Made by a program: the position numbers and the translations under genes. Source: Pseudomonadota bacterium (GTDB taxonomy: Bacteria > Pseudomonadota > Alphaproteobacteria > Rhizobiales > Rhizobiaceae). Taken from it: DNA of 64,000 bases. The notes beneath the pieces are model-generated. The model did not search any database. It had not been told where the DNA came from and saw only the letters and a list, made by a program, of their open reading frames with translations. Where the stretch lies: positions 186,001-250,000 of the forward strand of contig JAEYDD010000067.1 of assembly GCA_023404095.1 (NCBI GenBank), read 5' to 3'. Shown here piece by piece: positions 7,258 to 16,499 of the stretch (within the stretch, counting starts at the first letter, position 1; the number at the start of each line of letters is the position of its first letter).

Positions 7258-8316
7258 ATGAACATCAAGAGCCTTCTTCTCGGCTCCGCTGCAGCTCTCG
7301 CAGCAGTATCCGGCGCACAGGCCGCCGACGCGATCGTCGCCGCTGAGCCCGAGCCGATGGAATATGTCCGCGTCTGCGACGCGTTCGGCACCGGTTACTT
7401 CTACATCCCCGGCACCGAGACCTGCCTCAAGATCGGCGGCTATGTCCGCGTCGACATCTCGGGCGGCGACGTCAATGGCCAGGACACCTTCCCTGGCGGC
7501 GGCGGCGACTCCTGGAACACTCGTACGCGTGTAGCCCTGCGCCTCTCGACGGCAACCGACACCGAATACGGTGCGCTCAAGACCTTCGTCGAAACCCGCT
7601 TCGACCGTGACAACAACAGCGATTCGGACACCTACCTGCAGGAAGGCTACATCGAGCTCGGCGGTTTCCTGGTCGGTTACACCGACACCGCCTACTCCAG
7701 CTTCACCGGCTTCGGCAACAACAACATCAACGACTACTACGATGTTGACTACGGTGACTTCCAGACCACCCAGCTGACCTACAAGTACGACACGGGCGCC
7801 GGCTTCACCGCCGTGTTCTCGATCGAAGACGGCAGCGACAGCAACGACGATGGCTACAACACCTACGCCAACTACGACAGCTACGTGCCGAACCTCGTTG
7901 CGGGTGTTGGCTACAATGGCGGCGTATGGCAGCTCCGTGCGGTCGGCGGCTACGACGACTACGCCGAAGAAGGCGCAGTCAAGGTTCGCGGCGACGTTAC
8001 CTTCGGCCCGCTCTCGCTCTTCGCAATGGGCGGCTGGAACACCGACGGCGACTTCCAGAACAAGTACGCTCGCTGGGATGGCGACTGGGCTGTCTGGCTT
8101 GGCGGTTCTTACTCGCTGACCGAAAAGGCAACCATCAACGCCGGTGTCAACTTCGACGACGGCGACAACGTAGAAGCGGCGCTGAACGTTGCCTACCAGG
8201 TCGTTCCGGGCTTCACGGTCATTCCGGAACTCAACTACCGCAGCGACATGGACGAGAAGGCCGGCCCGAAGGCCGAAGACTGGGGCGGCGTCATCCGCTT
8301 CCAGCGCAACTTCTAA
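7258..8316 (+). CDS. Porin, RopA/Porin_2 family
   Basis: A 352-residue outer-membrane porin. The start at 7258 is set by the ribosome site GGAGGTC and by the signal peptide MNIKSLLLGSAAALAAVSGA (cut after QAA/ADA). The N-terminal signature VCDAFGTGYFYIPGTETCLK is followed by an alternating beta-strand barrel with Asp/Asn/Gly-rich loops (NINDYYDVDYGDF) and the terminal RFQRNF. The ribosome site and leader are almost identical in DNA to the next gene, 8826-9914, so these are recent tandem duplicates or are kept alike by gene conversion. Codon use favours C-ending codons, consistent with high expression. An intrinsic terminator follows. Members of this family are the main general porins and phage receptors in rhizobia. 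Confidence 0.93.
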   Translation: MNIKSLLLGSAAALAAVSGAQAADAIVAAEPEPMEYVRVCDAFGTGYFYIPGTETCLKIGGYVRVDISGGDVNGQDTFPGGGGDSWNTRTRVALRLSTATDTEYGALKTFVETRFDRDNNSDSDTYLQEGYIELGGFLVGYTDTAYSSFTGFGNNNINDYYDVDYGDFQTTQLTYKYDTGAGFTAVFSIEDGSDSNDDGYNTYANYDSYVPNLVAGVGYNGGVWQLRAVGGYDDYAEEGAVKVRGDVTFGPLSLFAMGGWNTDGDFQNKYARWDGDWAVWLGGSYSLTEKATINAGVNFDDGDNVEAALNVAYQVVPGFTVIPELNYRSDMDEKAGPKAEDWGGVIRFQRNF

Positions 8317-8334
8317 TCTCCTTTAGGGGATTTC

Positions 8335-8363
8335 GGAAAACCTGGCGTCGAGCCGGGTTTTCC
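8335..8363 (+). terminator. Intrinsic terminator after the first plus-strand porin
   Basis: A 12-bp stem GGAAAACCTGGC / GCCGGGTTTTCC (one G-T) with a 5-base loop, starting 18 bases after the stop. The TTTT lies within the 3' arm. Confidence 0.75.
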
Positions 8364-8825
8364 ACATCTGGCCCGGCTGCCGATTCTCGAATCGGTACAG
8401 CTGCAGCCGGCAGATTCGTTTATGATGGCACGGCCAGATTTGGCCCGGCACTTCACAGCCGGCAGCCGCCATGGGCCGGTATGCGGTGCGAATCCCCGCA
8501 TTCCGCAGCTTCGATAGACCCCGTGCGAACCATGCTCCGAGTGCTTAAGTGGCCGGATCCTAAGCTTTTTTATTAACGACCGGTAAATTTTCTCGGTCCC
8601 CGGTTACAGTTTTGTGTCCTTTGCGCAACACGGTAACCGGAAGCATGAGCCAAACCCTCGCTTCCGGCTGTTTGGAGATTGCGCCGGTCTGATCGTCTTG
8701 TATTTTCAACTCCGGAAGCAGGGGCGGTGATCGTCCTCTTCTTGAAGTTGGGGATGGGGCAGGGAACGCTGTCCTTCAGCAAAAAGACCCAGACCCGAAT
8801 GAAACTTTTGACTGGAGGTCAGAAA
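8364..8825. promoter_or_regulatory. Intergenic region between tandem porins, with stem-loops
   Basis: No coding frame is convincing. Two inverted repeats stand out: CCGATTC/GAATCGG (about 8380-8396) and CCGGTTAC/GTAACCGG (8600-8607 with 8633-8640). The second lies upstream of the porin and is followed by no T run. The region is long enough to carry a separate promoter and long leader for the second porin, whose leader ends in the same TTTGACTGGAGGTCA motif as the first. Confidence 0.4.
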
Positions 8826-9914
8826 ATGAACATCAAGAGCCTTCTTCTCGGCTCCGCTGCTGCTCTCGCAGCAGTATCCGGCGCTCAGGCTGCCGACGCA
8901 ATCGTCGCCGCCGAGCCGGAGCCGATGGAATACGTTCGCGTCTGCGACGCGTTCGGCACCGGCTACTTCTACATCCCCGGCACCGAAACCTGCCTCAAGA
9001 TCGGTGGCTACATCCGTGTTGAATGGCGCGGTGGCGACCTGCTCGGTCAGGACACCTACGGCTTCGAAGACGGCGTTCGCACCGCATTCGGCGGCGGCGA
9101 CAGCTGGCAGACCCGTACCCGTGCAACGGTCAAGCTCTCCACGGCGACCGACACCGAATACGGCGCCCTGAAGACCTACGCTGAAGTTGAGTTCCAGAAG
9201 GACAACAACAACGGCGCCAGCTCCAACCTGGCACACGGCTACATCGAATTCGCCGGCTTCCTCATCGGTTACACCGACTCGCTCTTCGCAGGCGGCTACA
9301 TCGGTGGCGGCTTCTCGATGAACGACTACATCTTCGTCAACTACGGTGATACGGCTCGCAACCAGATCCGTTACACCTACGGCGACACGAGCAACGGCTT
9401 CTCGTTCACCGCAGCTGTCGAAGACAGCACCGACTCGAACGAACTGAACGCTGACACCTACGTTCCGAACGTAGTTGGCGGTCTCAGCTACTCGACCGGC
9501 GGCTTCCAGGCATTCCTCGTCGGCGGTTACGACGGCGAAGTCGAAGAAGGCGCTGTCAAGGGCCGTATCAACGCCACCTTCGGCGCATTCAGCGCATACG
9601 TCATGGCCGGCTGGAACACCGACGGCGACCAGCTGAACGACTACGCTCAGTGGTACGGCGATTGGGCTGTCTGGCTCGGTGCGAAGTACCAGGCCACGGA
9701 TAAGATCGCGATCTACGGCGACCTGAACTTCATGGACAAGGGCGTCGACTTCGACACCGACACCGGCAAGGTTGAAGGTTCGCTCGGCATTGCCTACGCC
9801 GTTGTTCCGGGCTTCACCATCCGTCCGGAAGTCAGCTACGCTTCTGACCTCGGCGACATCGCTGGCGACGCCGACGATTGGGGCGGCATGATCCGCTTCC
9901 AGCGCGACTTCTAA
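8826..9914 (+). CDS. Porin, RopA/Porin_2 family
   Basis: A 362-residue porin, paralogue of 7258-8316. The ATG at 8826 is chosen because GGAGGTCAG and the leader MNIKSLLLGSAAALAAVSGA repeat those of the first copy. The N-terminal ~70 residues are nearly identical to the first copy and carry VCDAFGTGYFYIPGTETCLK. The middle then diverges, with an inserted loop around YGFEDGVRTAFGGGDSWQT and different surface loops, before the shared terminal strand IRFQRDF. The pattern of conserved ends with variable loops is typical of porin paralogues under phage or immune selection. It ends in a strong terminator, so each porin is its own transcription unit. Confidence 0.93.
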   Translation: MNIKSLLLGSAAALAAVSGAQAADAIVAAEPEPMEYVRVCDAFGTGYFYIPGTETCLKIGGYIRVEWRGGDLLGQDTYGFEDGVRTAFGGGDSWQTRTRATVKLSTATDTEYGALKTYAEVEFQKDNNNGASSNLAHGYIEFAGFLIGYTDSLFAGGYIGGGFSMNDYIFVNYGDTARNQIRYTYGDTSNGFSFTAAVEDSTDSNELNADTYVPNVVGGLSYSTGGFQAFLVGGYDGEVEEGAVKGRINATFGAFSAYVMAGWNTDGDQLNDYAQWYGDWAVWLGAKYQATDKIAIYGDLNFMDKGVDFDTDTGKVEGSLGIAYAVVPGFTIRPEVSYASDLGDIAGDADDWGGMIRFQRDF

Positions 9915-9941
9915 TCTGATCTGACCTCGGTCATATTGGAG

Positions 9942-9966
9942 AGAGCCCGGCCAAAAGCCGGGCTCT
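9942..9966 (+). terminator. Intrinsic terminator after the second plus-strand porin
   Basis: A perfect 10-bp stem AGAGCCCGGC / GCCGGGCTCT with a 5-base loop, followed by TGTCGTTT. Confidence 0.85.
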
Positions 9967-10119
9967 TGTCGTTTGACAATGTCTTGATATGGCGCTGTGA
10001 CCGGCGCGCACTGGGCGGTGTCTGTTCCGCCTGCTGCCCTGCATGGGCGCGGCGCTTCGAGGGGCTTTCTGCCCGCGGATTGTCACGTCGGCACTTGCGC
10101 GTCCCGATCGGTTCGGCAG

Positions 10120-11007
10120 TCAGAGGGGATCCATGAAGCCGGCAACTGCGGACAATACGTCCTGCTTGTGCAGGAGCGGCGCATGGCCCTGTCCGGTTGC
10201 CAGATGCCGTCGCAGGCCGGGATGACGCGCGGACATTTCGGCAAGCGTTTGCGCCGAAAGAAGCGTTGAATGTTCTCCGCGAATCGCCATCAGCGGCCTT
10301 CGTCCGAAGGCTTCGAATTGCGCCCAAAGATCGGGCAGGGGGCTTTCGAGATCCAGTGTCAGCAACTGCTGTGCAATTGCCGGATCGAAATCGGCATGGA
10401 TGCCGCCATCCTTTTCCACATAGATCGCCTCCGCCATGTCCCGCCAGTCTTCGTCCGAAAGGACCGGAAAGGTCGCTCCATGCGTCGCGCGGAGGAATGC
10501 GGCCGCTTGCGCCCAGTCGCGCGGCCGCTCGCCGCGATTGAGGTATGTTGCAATTTCCCGCAGCCCGGCCGGCTCGATCACCGGGCCGATATCGTTCAGG
10601 ACAGCTCCGGCCATGACGTCCGGTCGCGAGGAGGCGAGAACATGCAGGATCAGGCCACCGCGTGACGTGCCGACGAAGACGGCGCGTTCGATCGATAGGG
10701 CGGAGAGGGCGCTCAACACATCGCCGCATTCGGTCGCGATGTTGTAGTTCGCCTTGTTGTCGTCCCATGCCGAGCGGCCACGGCCGCGATAGTCCAGTGC
10801 TATGACGCGCCTTCCGGTCCGTTCGCGCAAGGCAATCGCGAACTGGCGGAAGTCGCGCGAATTCCGACTGAGCCCCGCAAGGCAGACGACAGGTGTCTTT
10901 TGTGCGCTGTCTCCGGATAGCGCCCGATAGTCCCGGGCGTAAAGCGACAGCCCGTCCGCGGCGGGGAAGAATAGGTCTTCGATGCTGCGGTCGGTTTCCT
11001 CGCTCAT
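10120..11007 (-). CDS. Alpha/beta hydrolase
   Basis: A 295-residue alpha/beta-hydrolase fold protein. The nucleophile elbow is GTSRGG (Ser115), the oxyanion/early strand region is CLAGLSRNSRDF, and the catalytic histidine is in GQGHAPLL (about His275). The HGxG-like segment and the YRGRGRSAWD strand match the haloperoxidase/epoxide-hydrolase-like subgroup of esterases. The start at 11007 (MSEETDRS) is preferred to the 11106 frame opening because AGGGCAGGCG precedes it and it avoids overlapping the upstream gene. It follows the lytic transglycosylase gene on the same strand after about 50 bases, so the two may be co-transcribed. The natural substrate is unknown. Confidence 0.85.
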   Translation of the reverse strand: MSEETDRSIEDLFFPAADGLSLYARDYRALSGDSAQKTPVVCLAGLSRNSRDFRQFAIALRERTGRRVIALDYRGRGRSAWDDNKANYNIATECGDVLSALSALSIERAVFVGTSRGGLILHVLASSRPDVMAGAVLNDIGPVIEPAGLREIATYLNRGERPRDWAQAAAFLRATHGATFPVLSDEDWRDMAEAIYVEKDGGIHADFDPAIAQQLLTLDLESPLPDLWAQFEAFGRRPLMAIRGEHSTLLSAQTLAEMSARHPGLRRHLATGQGHAPLLHKQDVLSAVAGFMDPL

Positions 11008-11059
11008 CGCCTGCCCTCGTTCGATGCCGGCCAGGTCGAGGAGAGAAGAGGCATGCTGC

Positions 11060-13123
11060 TCAGCGCCCCATGCGCAGGTCGTGTACGATGTCGGCCTTCT
11101 GGCCAAGCCGCGTCTTGTAGACCTGATAGTTCTCCATTACCCGCTGAACGTAGCTGCGCGTCTCAGAAAAGGGAATGCGCTCCACCCAATCGACAACCTC
11201 GTCTATGGGCCTGCCGCGCGGATCACCATAGCGCTGGATCCACTGGTCGACACGGCGCGGGCCGGCATTGTATGCGATGAAGGTCAGGATATACGAACCA
11301 TTGAAATCGCTGATCTGCTCGCCGAGGAAATGCGCTCCCAGCGTGGCGTTGTAGGCAGCATCGCTGGTCAGCCGTTCGGCGGAGTAGGCGATGCCATAGC
11401 GCTTTGCGACCCCCTTTGCGGTGCCCGGCAGCAGCTGCAAGAGGCCGCGGGCGTCGGCGGGCGAGACTGCGGCCGGGTTGAAGGCGCTCTCCTGCCGGGC
11501 GATCGCATAGGCCAGCGCCTTGCCGGAGCCGGATATGTTGGCTTGGGCGGGGATGACGCCGACGGGAAATGCCAGCGCGGCGACGTCGATCCCGCGCCCG
11601 AAGGCGATCTTGCCGACCTGGAGCGAAAGCTGGTGGTTTCCTGCCGTCTCCGCCCTTGCGGCGAGAAGCGCCAGTTCTCCGGGGCTCTGCAGTTCTTCTG
11701 CAAGCGCGCGGTAAAGGCTCTCGGCCCGAAAGCTGTGGCCCGCTGCCGTTAGCCGGTCGATCGCCTGGACCGCTTCCCGCGCATGGAAACGGTCACGCTC
11801 CGCAGCACTGGGCTTGGGATAGCTGACGTTGAGGTTGGTCTGGCCGATGCGCGCGGCTGCCAGTTGCCCGTAGTAGGTGCCGCCGAAGTTGGCGGCCTTC
11901 GCATAATACTCGCTCGCCTGCGGTGAACCGTCCGTTTCCGCCGCCCGTCCCATCCAGTACCAGGCGCGGGAGACGGCCAGCGGCCGGTTGGAGACACGCA
12001 AAATGCGCTGGAAGTGCGTGGAGGCCGTCTTGGCGTCCTTCAGTCCGCGCAGGGCATACCAGCCGGCGTGGAATTCGGCCTCGACGACATCGGTCTCGCC
12101 CTTCGCGGCATGGTGTGCTGCGACCCGGTATGCGGTCTTGAAATCGCCCTGGTCGGCCAGGCCGCGGCTTGCGATCCGCTGCTCCACCCACCATGCGGAT
12201 GCGGCGGCCGTGTTCGCTTCCGGGGGCGTTTCGCCCAAAAGCAGCCTGGCGGCAAGCGCATAATCGTCCTGCCTGTTCGCCAGTTCGGCCCTTAGAAACG
12301 TGTAGGCCGGCTCCTTGTGCCAGGAGGGATCGACCGCCTTCACCAGTGCGTCGGCGTTCTTCGCCTTGTTGATGACGGCGGACCAGGCGCGCCAGAGCGA
12401 TTGCGCCCTGGCAAGATCGCCAAAGCGCTGCGCCTGCGTGGCCCGCTCGCGATAAAGCAGCATTTCCATGCGCTTGCGGTGATCGGCGACGGTCAGGATC
12501 GCCCCGAACTCGGAGAGGATTTTCGTTTCCGTGTCGCGGTCGAGCGTGTTGGCCTGCCAGAACGGGCGCAGCGTGTCGGCCGCGGCGGCAGCGTCGCCCC
12601 GGGCGAGGCGGGCGCGCGCCAGCGTCATTGCCCCCTCGACCGTTTCGGCCCGGGTCGTGCCGAAGGCGGCAAGCACCGCATCGGGATCAGGGTTTTCGTT
12701 GGCCATTGCCCTTTCGGAGTTGGCCCGCAGGATCTTCAGGCCCGGCCAGCCCTTCAGGGACTTCTGCGCCGCCGCGATCTCGTAGGACGGCACGCTCCTC
12801 TGTCCGGACACCGCAATCGCCCAGGTCAGGATGTGCAGGTCGAGGCTGTCCTGCGGCATGCCGTTGCGGATGCGCAATGCTGCTGGCACGTCGCGGTTCG
12901 AAAGCGCGTCAAGACCGCTCTTGAGTTCGGGCGCGACCTGTGTCGCCCCGCTGAAAGCTGCGATCGCCGCGGTCGTCTCGTGTGACGGCATGCCGGCCGC
13001 AAAACCCAGCGGCTTGATGCGGGGCAGCGGCACCTTGCCGGCCGGTAGTTCATCGGCTACGCACGGCGCAGCCATCGCCGACGCGAGCAGGATAAGTGCT
13101 GCAATGCCTGTGGTTCTGGTCAT
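11060..13123 (-). CDS. slt: Soluble lytic murein transglycosylase (Slt family)
   Basis: A 687-residue periplasmic enzyme that cleaves the MurNAc-GlcNAc bond of peptidoglycan, leaving a 1,6-anhydro end. It has a signal peptide (GIAALILLASAMAAPCVA), a long helical superhelical region (about 50-510) like the Slt70 doughnut, and a C-terminal SLT domain. That domain carries the catalytic glutamate in AIARQESAFNPAAVSPADAR, then GLLQLLPGTAKGVAKRYG and the AYNAGPRRV motif. The ATG at 13123 is preferred over a TTG one codon upstream. The length matches the Slt70 family. It probably acts in wall turnover and in making openings for envelope machines. Confidence 0.92.
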   Translation of the reverse strand: MTRTTGIAALILLASAMAAPCVADELPAGKVPLPRIKPLGFAAGMPSHETTAAIAAFSGATQVAPELKSGLDALSNRDVPAALRIRNGMPQDSLDLHILTWAIAVSGQRSVPSYEIAAAQKSLKGWPGLKILRANSERAMANENPDPDAVLAAFGTTRAETVEGAMTLARARLARGDAAAAADTLRPFWQANTLDRDTETKILSEFGAILTVADHRKRMEMLLYRERATQAQRFGDLARAQSLWRAWSAVINKAKNADALVKAVDPSWHKEPAYTFLRAELANRQDDYALAARLLLGETPPEANTAAASAWWVEQRIASRGLADQGDFKTAYRVAAHHAAKGETDVVEAEFHAGWYALRGLKDAKTASTHFQRILRVSNRPLAVSRAWYWMGRAAETDGSPQASEYYAKAANFGGTYYGQLAAARIGQTNLNVSYPKPSAAERDRFHAREAVQAIDRLTAAGHSFRAESLYRALAEELQSPGELALLAARAETAGNHQLSLQVGKIAFGRGIDVAALAFPVGVIPAQANISGSGKALAYAIARQESAFNPAAVSPADARGLLQLLPGTAKGVAKRYGIAYSAERLTSDAAYNATLGAHFLGEQISDFNGSYILTFIAYNAGPRRVDQWIQRYGDPRGRPIDEVVDWVERIPFSETRSYVQRVMENYQVYKTRLGQKADIVHDLRMGR

Positions 13124-13427
13124 CAAGAGCCTGGCCCGCCGAATGTTCCCCGTGCGCGAAGCGCGTCCGAAACCGCCTGTTACGATTAGGGTCTCGTTTC
13201 GTTAATGAAGCGTTACCATGTGTCGTTCGCCTTCGCCGACATTCGCTCGCAACAATCCGGACCTGGCACATCTGGGCCTTGTCCGTGAATGATGTGCGAA
13301 GTCAGAAAACGCGTTTTGCGCCGCTTGCCGCCTGACCGCCACATGATTATGGTGCGGCAGCATTTAATCAAGGAATACGGCCAAAGCATGGGTTCGGCGA
13401 GAACGCCTCTGGCCTCAGGAGTGCTCG
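13124..13427. other. Divergent intergenic region between slt and dapA
   Basis: About 300 bases between divergent genes, presumably holding both promoters. No coding frame or RNA gene was recognised, and no palindrome was noted. Confidence 0.35.
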
Positions 13428-14312
13428 ATGTTCAAGGGGTCCATACCCGCTCTCGTTACCCCTTTCACCGATAGCGGCGAGGTCGATGAAGCGGCCTTTT
13501 CCGCGCATGTGGAATGGCAGATCGCCGAAGGCAGCAACGGCCTCGTTCCGGTGGGAACAACAGGTGAATCGCCGACGCTTTCGCATGCCGAGCACAAACG
13601 CGTGATCGAGCTCTGCATCGAGGTCGCAGCCAAGCGCGTGCCGGTCATCGCCGGTGCCGGTTCCAACAACACCCGCGAAGCCGTCGAACTGGCCGAGCAC
13701 GCGGAAAAGGCAGGGGCGGACGCCATACTGGTCGTCACGCCCTATTACAACAGGCCGACCCAGAAGGGCCTTTTCGCCCATTATGCAGCGATCGCAGAGG
13801 CCGTACGTCTGCCGATCGTGATCTACAACATTCCCGGCCGTTCGGTCGTCGACATGACGCCCGAGACGATGGGGGCGTTGCACAAGGCCTATCCGTCGAT
13901 CATGGGTGTCAAGGACGCAACCGGCAAGATCGAGCGCGTCTCCGAGCAGCGCATCGCCTGCGGCAAGGAGTTCGTCCAGCTTTCGGGCGAGGATGCAACC
14001 GCGCTCGGCTTCAATGCGCATGGCGGCGTCGGCTGCATTTCGGTGACTGCGAACGTCGCCCCGCGTCTCTGCGCGCAGTTCCAGGCAGCGACGCTCGCCG
14101 GCGACTATGCGAAGGCTCTGGAATATCAGGATCGCCTGATGCCGCTGCACAAGGCGATTTTCATGGAGCCCGGCCTCTGCGGTGCGAAATACGGCTTGAA
14201 CCGCCTGCGCGGCATGAGCCGCAAGGTGCGCTCCCCGCTGGTGTCGACGCTCGAGCCTGCGACCGAGGCGGCCATCGACGCAGCCCTGCGGCACGCGGGC
14301 CTTCTGAACTGA
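13428..14312 (+). CDS. dapA: 4-hydroxy-tetrahydrodipicolinate synthase (DapA)
   Basis: A 294-residue cytoplasmic TIM-barrel lyase. It condenses pyruvate with aspartate semialdehyde, the first committed step to diaminopimelate and lysine. It opens with FKGSIPALVTPF; the substrate loop is VGTTGESPTLSHAEH. The proton-relay tyrosine is in VIYNIPGRS (Tyr133), and the Schiff-base lysine is in GVKDATGKIER (Lys162). The length and motifs are standard for the family. A good ribosome site (CAGGAG) precedes the ATG. smpB starts 8 bases after the stop, so the two are co-transcribed; this dapA-smpB order is common in rhizobia. Confidence 0.97.
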   Translation: MFKGSIPALVTPFTDSGEVDEAAFSAHVEWQIAEGSNGLVPVGTTGESPTLSHAEHKRVIELCIEVAAKRVPVIAGAGSNNTREAVELAEHAEKAGADAILVVTPYYNRPTQKGLFAHYAAIAEAVRLPIVIYNIPGRSVVDMTPETMGALHKAYPSIMGVKDATGKIERVSEQRIACGKEFVQLSGEDATALGFNAHGGVGCISVTANVAPRLCAQFQAATLAGDYAKALEYQDRLMPLHKAIFMEPGLCGAKYGLNRLRGMSRKVRSPLVSTLEPATEAAIDAALRHAGLLN

Positions 14313-14320
14313 GGCACATT

Positions 14321-14800
14321 ATGGCGACGAAGGCCAGGCCGGCGACGGTCAAGAAGATCGTGGCGGAAAACCGCAAGGCCCGCTTCAACTACGAGATCGT
14401 GGACACCTACGAGGCCGGTCTGGTCCTGACCGGCACCGAGGTGAAGTCGTTGCGCGAGGGCAAGGCCAACATCGCCGAATCCTACGCTTCGGACGAGGGT
14501 GGCGAGATCTGGCTGATCAACTCCTATCTGCCGGAGTATCTGCAGGCAAACCGCTTCAACCACGAGACCCGCCGCCGCCGCAAGCTGCTTCTGTCCAAGC
14601 GCGAGATGCACCGGCTGCAGAACGCCGTCAACCGCGAGGGCATGACGCTCGTGCCGCTGAAGATCTACTTCAACGATCGCGGCCGTGCGAAGCTGGAGCT
14701 GGCGCTTGCCAAGGGCAAGAAGCTGCACGACAAGCGCGAGAGCGCCAAGGAGCGCGACTGGAACCGGCAGAAGAGCCGGCTCCTGAAGGATCGCGGCTGA
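14321..14800 (+). CDS. smpB: SsrA-binding protein SmpB
   Basis: A 159-residue RNA-binding protein that brings tmRNA to stalled ribosomes for trans-translation. The SmpB signatures are present: ENRKARFNYEIVDTYEAG, LTGTEVKSLREGKANI and NSYLPEYLQANRFNHETRRR. The basic C-terminal tail (KLHDKRESAKERDWNRQKSR) inserts into the mRNA channel. It lies 8 bases downstream of dapA and is translated from a GAGG ribosome site. No tmRNA gene was recognised nearby. Confidence 0.97.
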   Translation: MATKARPATVKKIVAENRKARFNYEIVDTYEAGLVLTGTEVKSLREGKANIAESYASDEGGEIWLINSYLPEYLQANRFNHETRRRRKLLLSKREMHRLQNAVNREGMTLVPLKIYFNDRGRAKLELALAKGKKLHDKRESAKERDWNRQKSRLLKDRG

Positions 14801-15039
14801 GGCCTGTTCCCCCGGCAGCGGGAGCGGGACCTACAGGACGGGTCAGAAAGCCCGGCCCGCTAGAGCGAGCGACACGGCGATACGGCATCGACCCGGCAAG
14901 GTGCGATCCGTCGGATCACGCTGCGCTACAGTCTTCCTGCGTGTCTGGTAATGTCGTGGCGCGCCCTCGGCCCATTCCTCAAAGAGACGAAGCAGACTCC
15001 GACGCGTCAAAGTCCGTCCGCCACGGCCCGCAGCATGCT

Positions 15040-15492
15040 CTAGAACTGCTGGTAGAACCGTGCGATCAACGACTGCTGCAGGGCGGGCAGCAGTGCCTGC
15101 TCCTGAGCCTGCCGTTGCGTCTCGGCTGATTCCTGCTGCTGGGTGGCGGCACTTTCCGTCTCGTCGGCGGCGGTAGCCGGAGCCATCAGCGACGTCAACA
15201 GCGCCGTCAGCTGTGAGCTCTCGGCGGCGATCCGAGCTCCACCGCCGGACGCTTGGCGGGACGATCCTTCAGATTGTTCCGGAAGGCCGGCGGGAAGGCC
15301 GCTCGGGCGGTACAGGAAGGAGAGCGCGTCGCCATCATCGTCGAACGGATCGGATGCAGACGGCAGGGGCTGGGCAGGCGACAATGCCGCCAACGCCGCA
15401 GTTGCGGCTTCGGTCCGGGTCCCGGCCGACTGCGCTCTGCCGGCTGCAACATCGTATGCGCCGCCGTTGATGTTCGAAATCGTACTCAGCAT
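15040..15492 (-). CDS. Hypothetical protein, Ala/Gln/Ser-rich
   Basis: A 150-residue protein with no recognised family. The N-terminus is MLSTISNINGGAYDVAAG. The middle is low-complexity Ala/Pro/Ser, and a Gln/Glu/Ala-rich stretch (ATQQQESAETQRQAQEQALL) likely to be helical or coiled-coil precedes the end SLIARFYQQF. There is no signal peptide or membrane segment. A ribosome site (AGGAGCTC) lies upstream. The composition resembles flagellar-hook-length or export-associated disordered proteins, but nothing establishes that. Function unknown. Confidence 0.5.
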   Translation of the reverse strand: MLSTISNINGGAYDVAAGRAQSAGTRTEAATAALAALSPAQPLPSASDPFDDDGDALSFLYRPSGLPAGLPEQSEGSSRQASGGGARIAAESSQLTALLTSLMAPATAADETESAATQQQESAETQRQAQEQALLPALQQSLIARFYQQF

Positions 15493-15632
15493 TTCCGTGG
15501 TCGAGCTCCTGCCTGGAACGTCTCCGTACCATGCTCGCGTGAAGAAATGCTGAGCGGGATATGCGGGATTTTATCGAACTGTCCTGATTTCTCCCGCGCA
15601 ACGGACGTTTGCCCCCGGTCCGTTGCCTCCTG

Positions 15633-16211
15633 TCAATGCTGCAGGTCGTCTGCCGGATGTTCGGTTACGCGCGGCGGACGCTCCGAAGGATCGCGCCCGA
15701 TTTCCGCCTTGAGCGTCACGAGATCGATGAAGTAGTCGGCCTGGCGGCGCAGGTCGTCGGCGATCATCGGCGGCTGGGTCGACATGGTCGAGACGACGGA
15801 CACCTTCCGGCCGCGGCGCTGCAGGGCCTCGACGAGAGTGGTGAAATCGCCGTCGCCGGAAAAAATGACGAGATGATCCACCGTTTCGGACTGCTCCATG
15901 GCGTCGATCGCCAGTTCGATGTCCATGTTGCCCTTGATCTTGCGGCGGCCAAGCGAGTCGGTGAATTCCTTGGCCGGCTTGGTGACGACCTTGTAGCCGT
16001 TATAGTCAAGCCAGTCGATCAGTGGGCGGATCGAGGAATATTCCTGGTCTTCGATCAGCGCCGTGTAATAATAGGCGCGCAGAAGATAGCCACGCTTCTG
16101 GAAGGCCTTTAACAGCTTGCGGTAGTCAATGTCGAATCCGAGTGTTCTCGACGCGGCATAAAGATTGGCGCCGTCGATGAAGAGTGCGATCTTTTCGCGG
16201 GGATCAAACAT
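15633..16211 (-). CDS. NYN-domain (LabA/DUF88-like) PIN-fold protein
   Basis: A 192-residue protein of the NYN family (LabA/DUF88 branch), predicted metal-dependent RNases with a PIN-like fold. The acidic residues lie where expected: ALFIDGANLYAAS (Asp13), KGNMDIELAIDAM in the middle, and VIFSGDGDFTTLVEALQRRG, the most recognisable signature. A ribosome site (AAGGATATC) precedes the ATG. It is divergent from rpoZ. Orthologues are widespread in alphaproteobacteria next to rpoZ/rsh, and the RNA target is not established. Confidence 0.85.
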   Translation of the reverse strand: MFDPREKIALFIDGANLYAASRTLGFDIDYRKLLKAFQKRGYLLRAYYYTALIEDQEYSSIRPLIDWLDYNGYKVVTKPAKEFTDSLGRRKIKGNMDIELAIDAMEQSETVDHLVIFSGDGDFTTLVEALQRRGRKVSVVSTMSTQPPMIADDLRRQADYFIDLVTLKAEIGRDPSERPPRVTEHPADDLQH

Positions 16212-16499
16212 TCAGCGATATCCTTTTGCCGAAAGCGCTTGAAAAATCTGTATGAATCCGATGCGTTGATGCGTACCCGGCTCAGAAACATTACAAACGA
16301 ATGATATACGCGATTTAGGGCAGGGCCTAGAAATTTCCAAGCAAACCTAGGTTGAATACAGGGAAATTCTTGGCAGACCACTGCGGGAAGCGCGCCGGGG
16401 TTTCACGTGTTCTGTAACAAGGAAAAACTTGAATTCCCGGCCCATTGATTGTATCGGGGCTTTAAAACTCCGGAAATTCTCGACCGTAAAGGACAGGCA

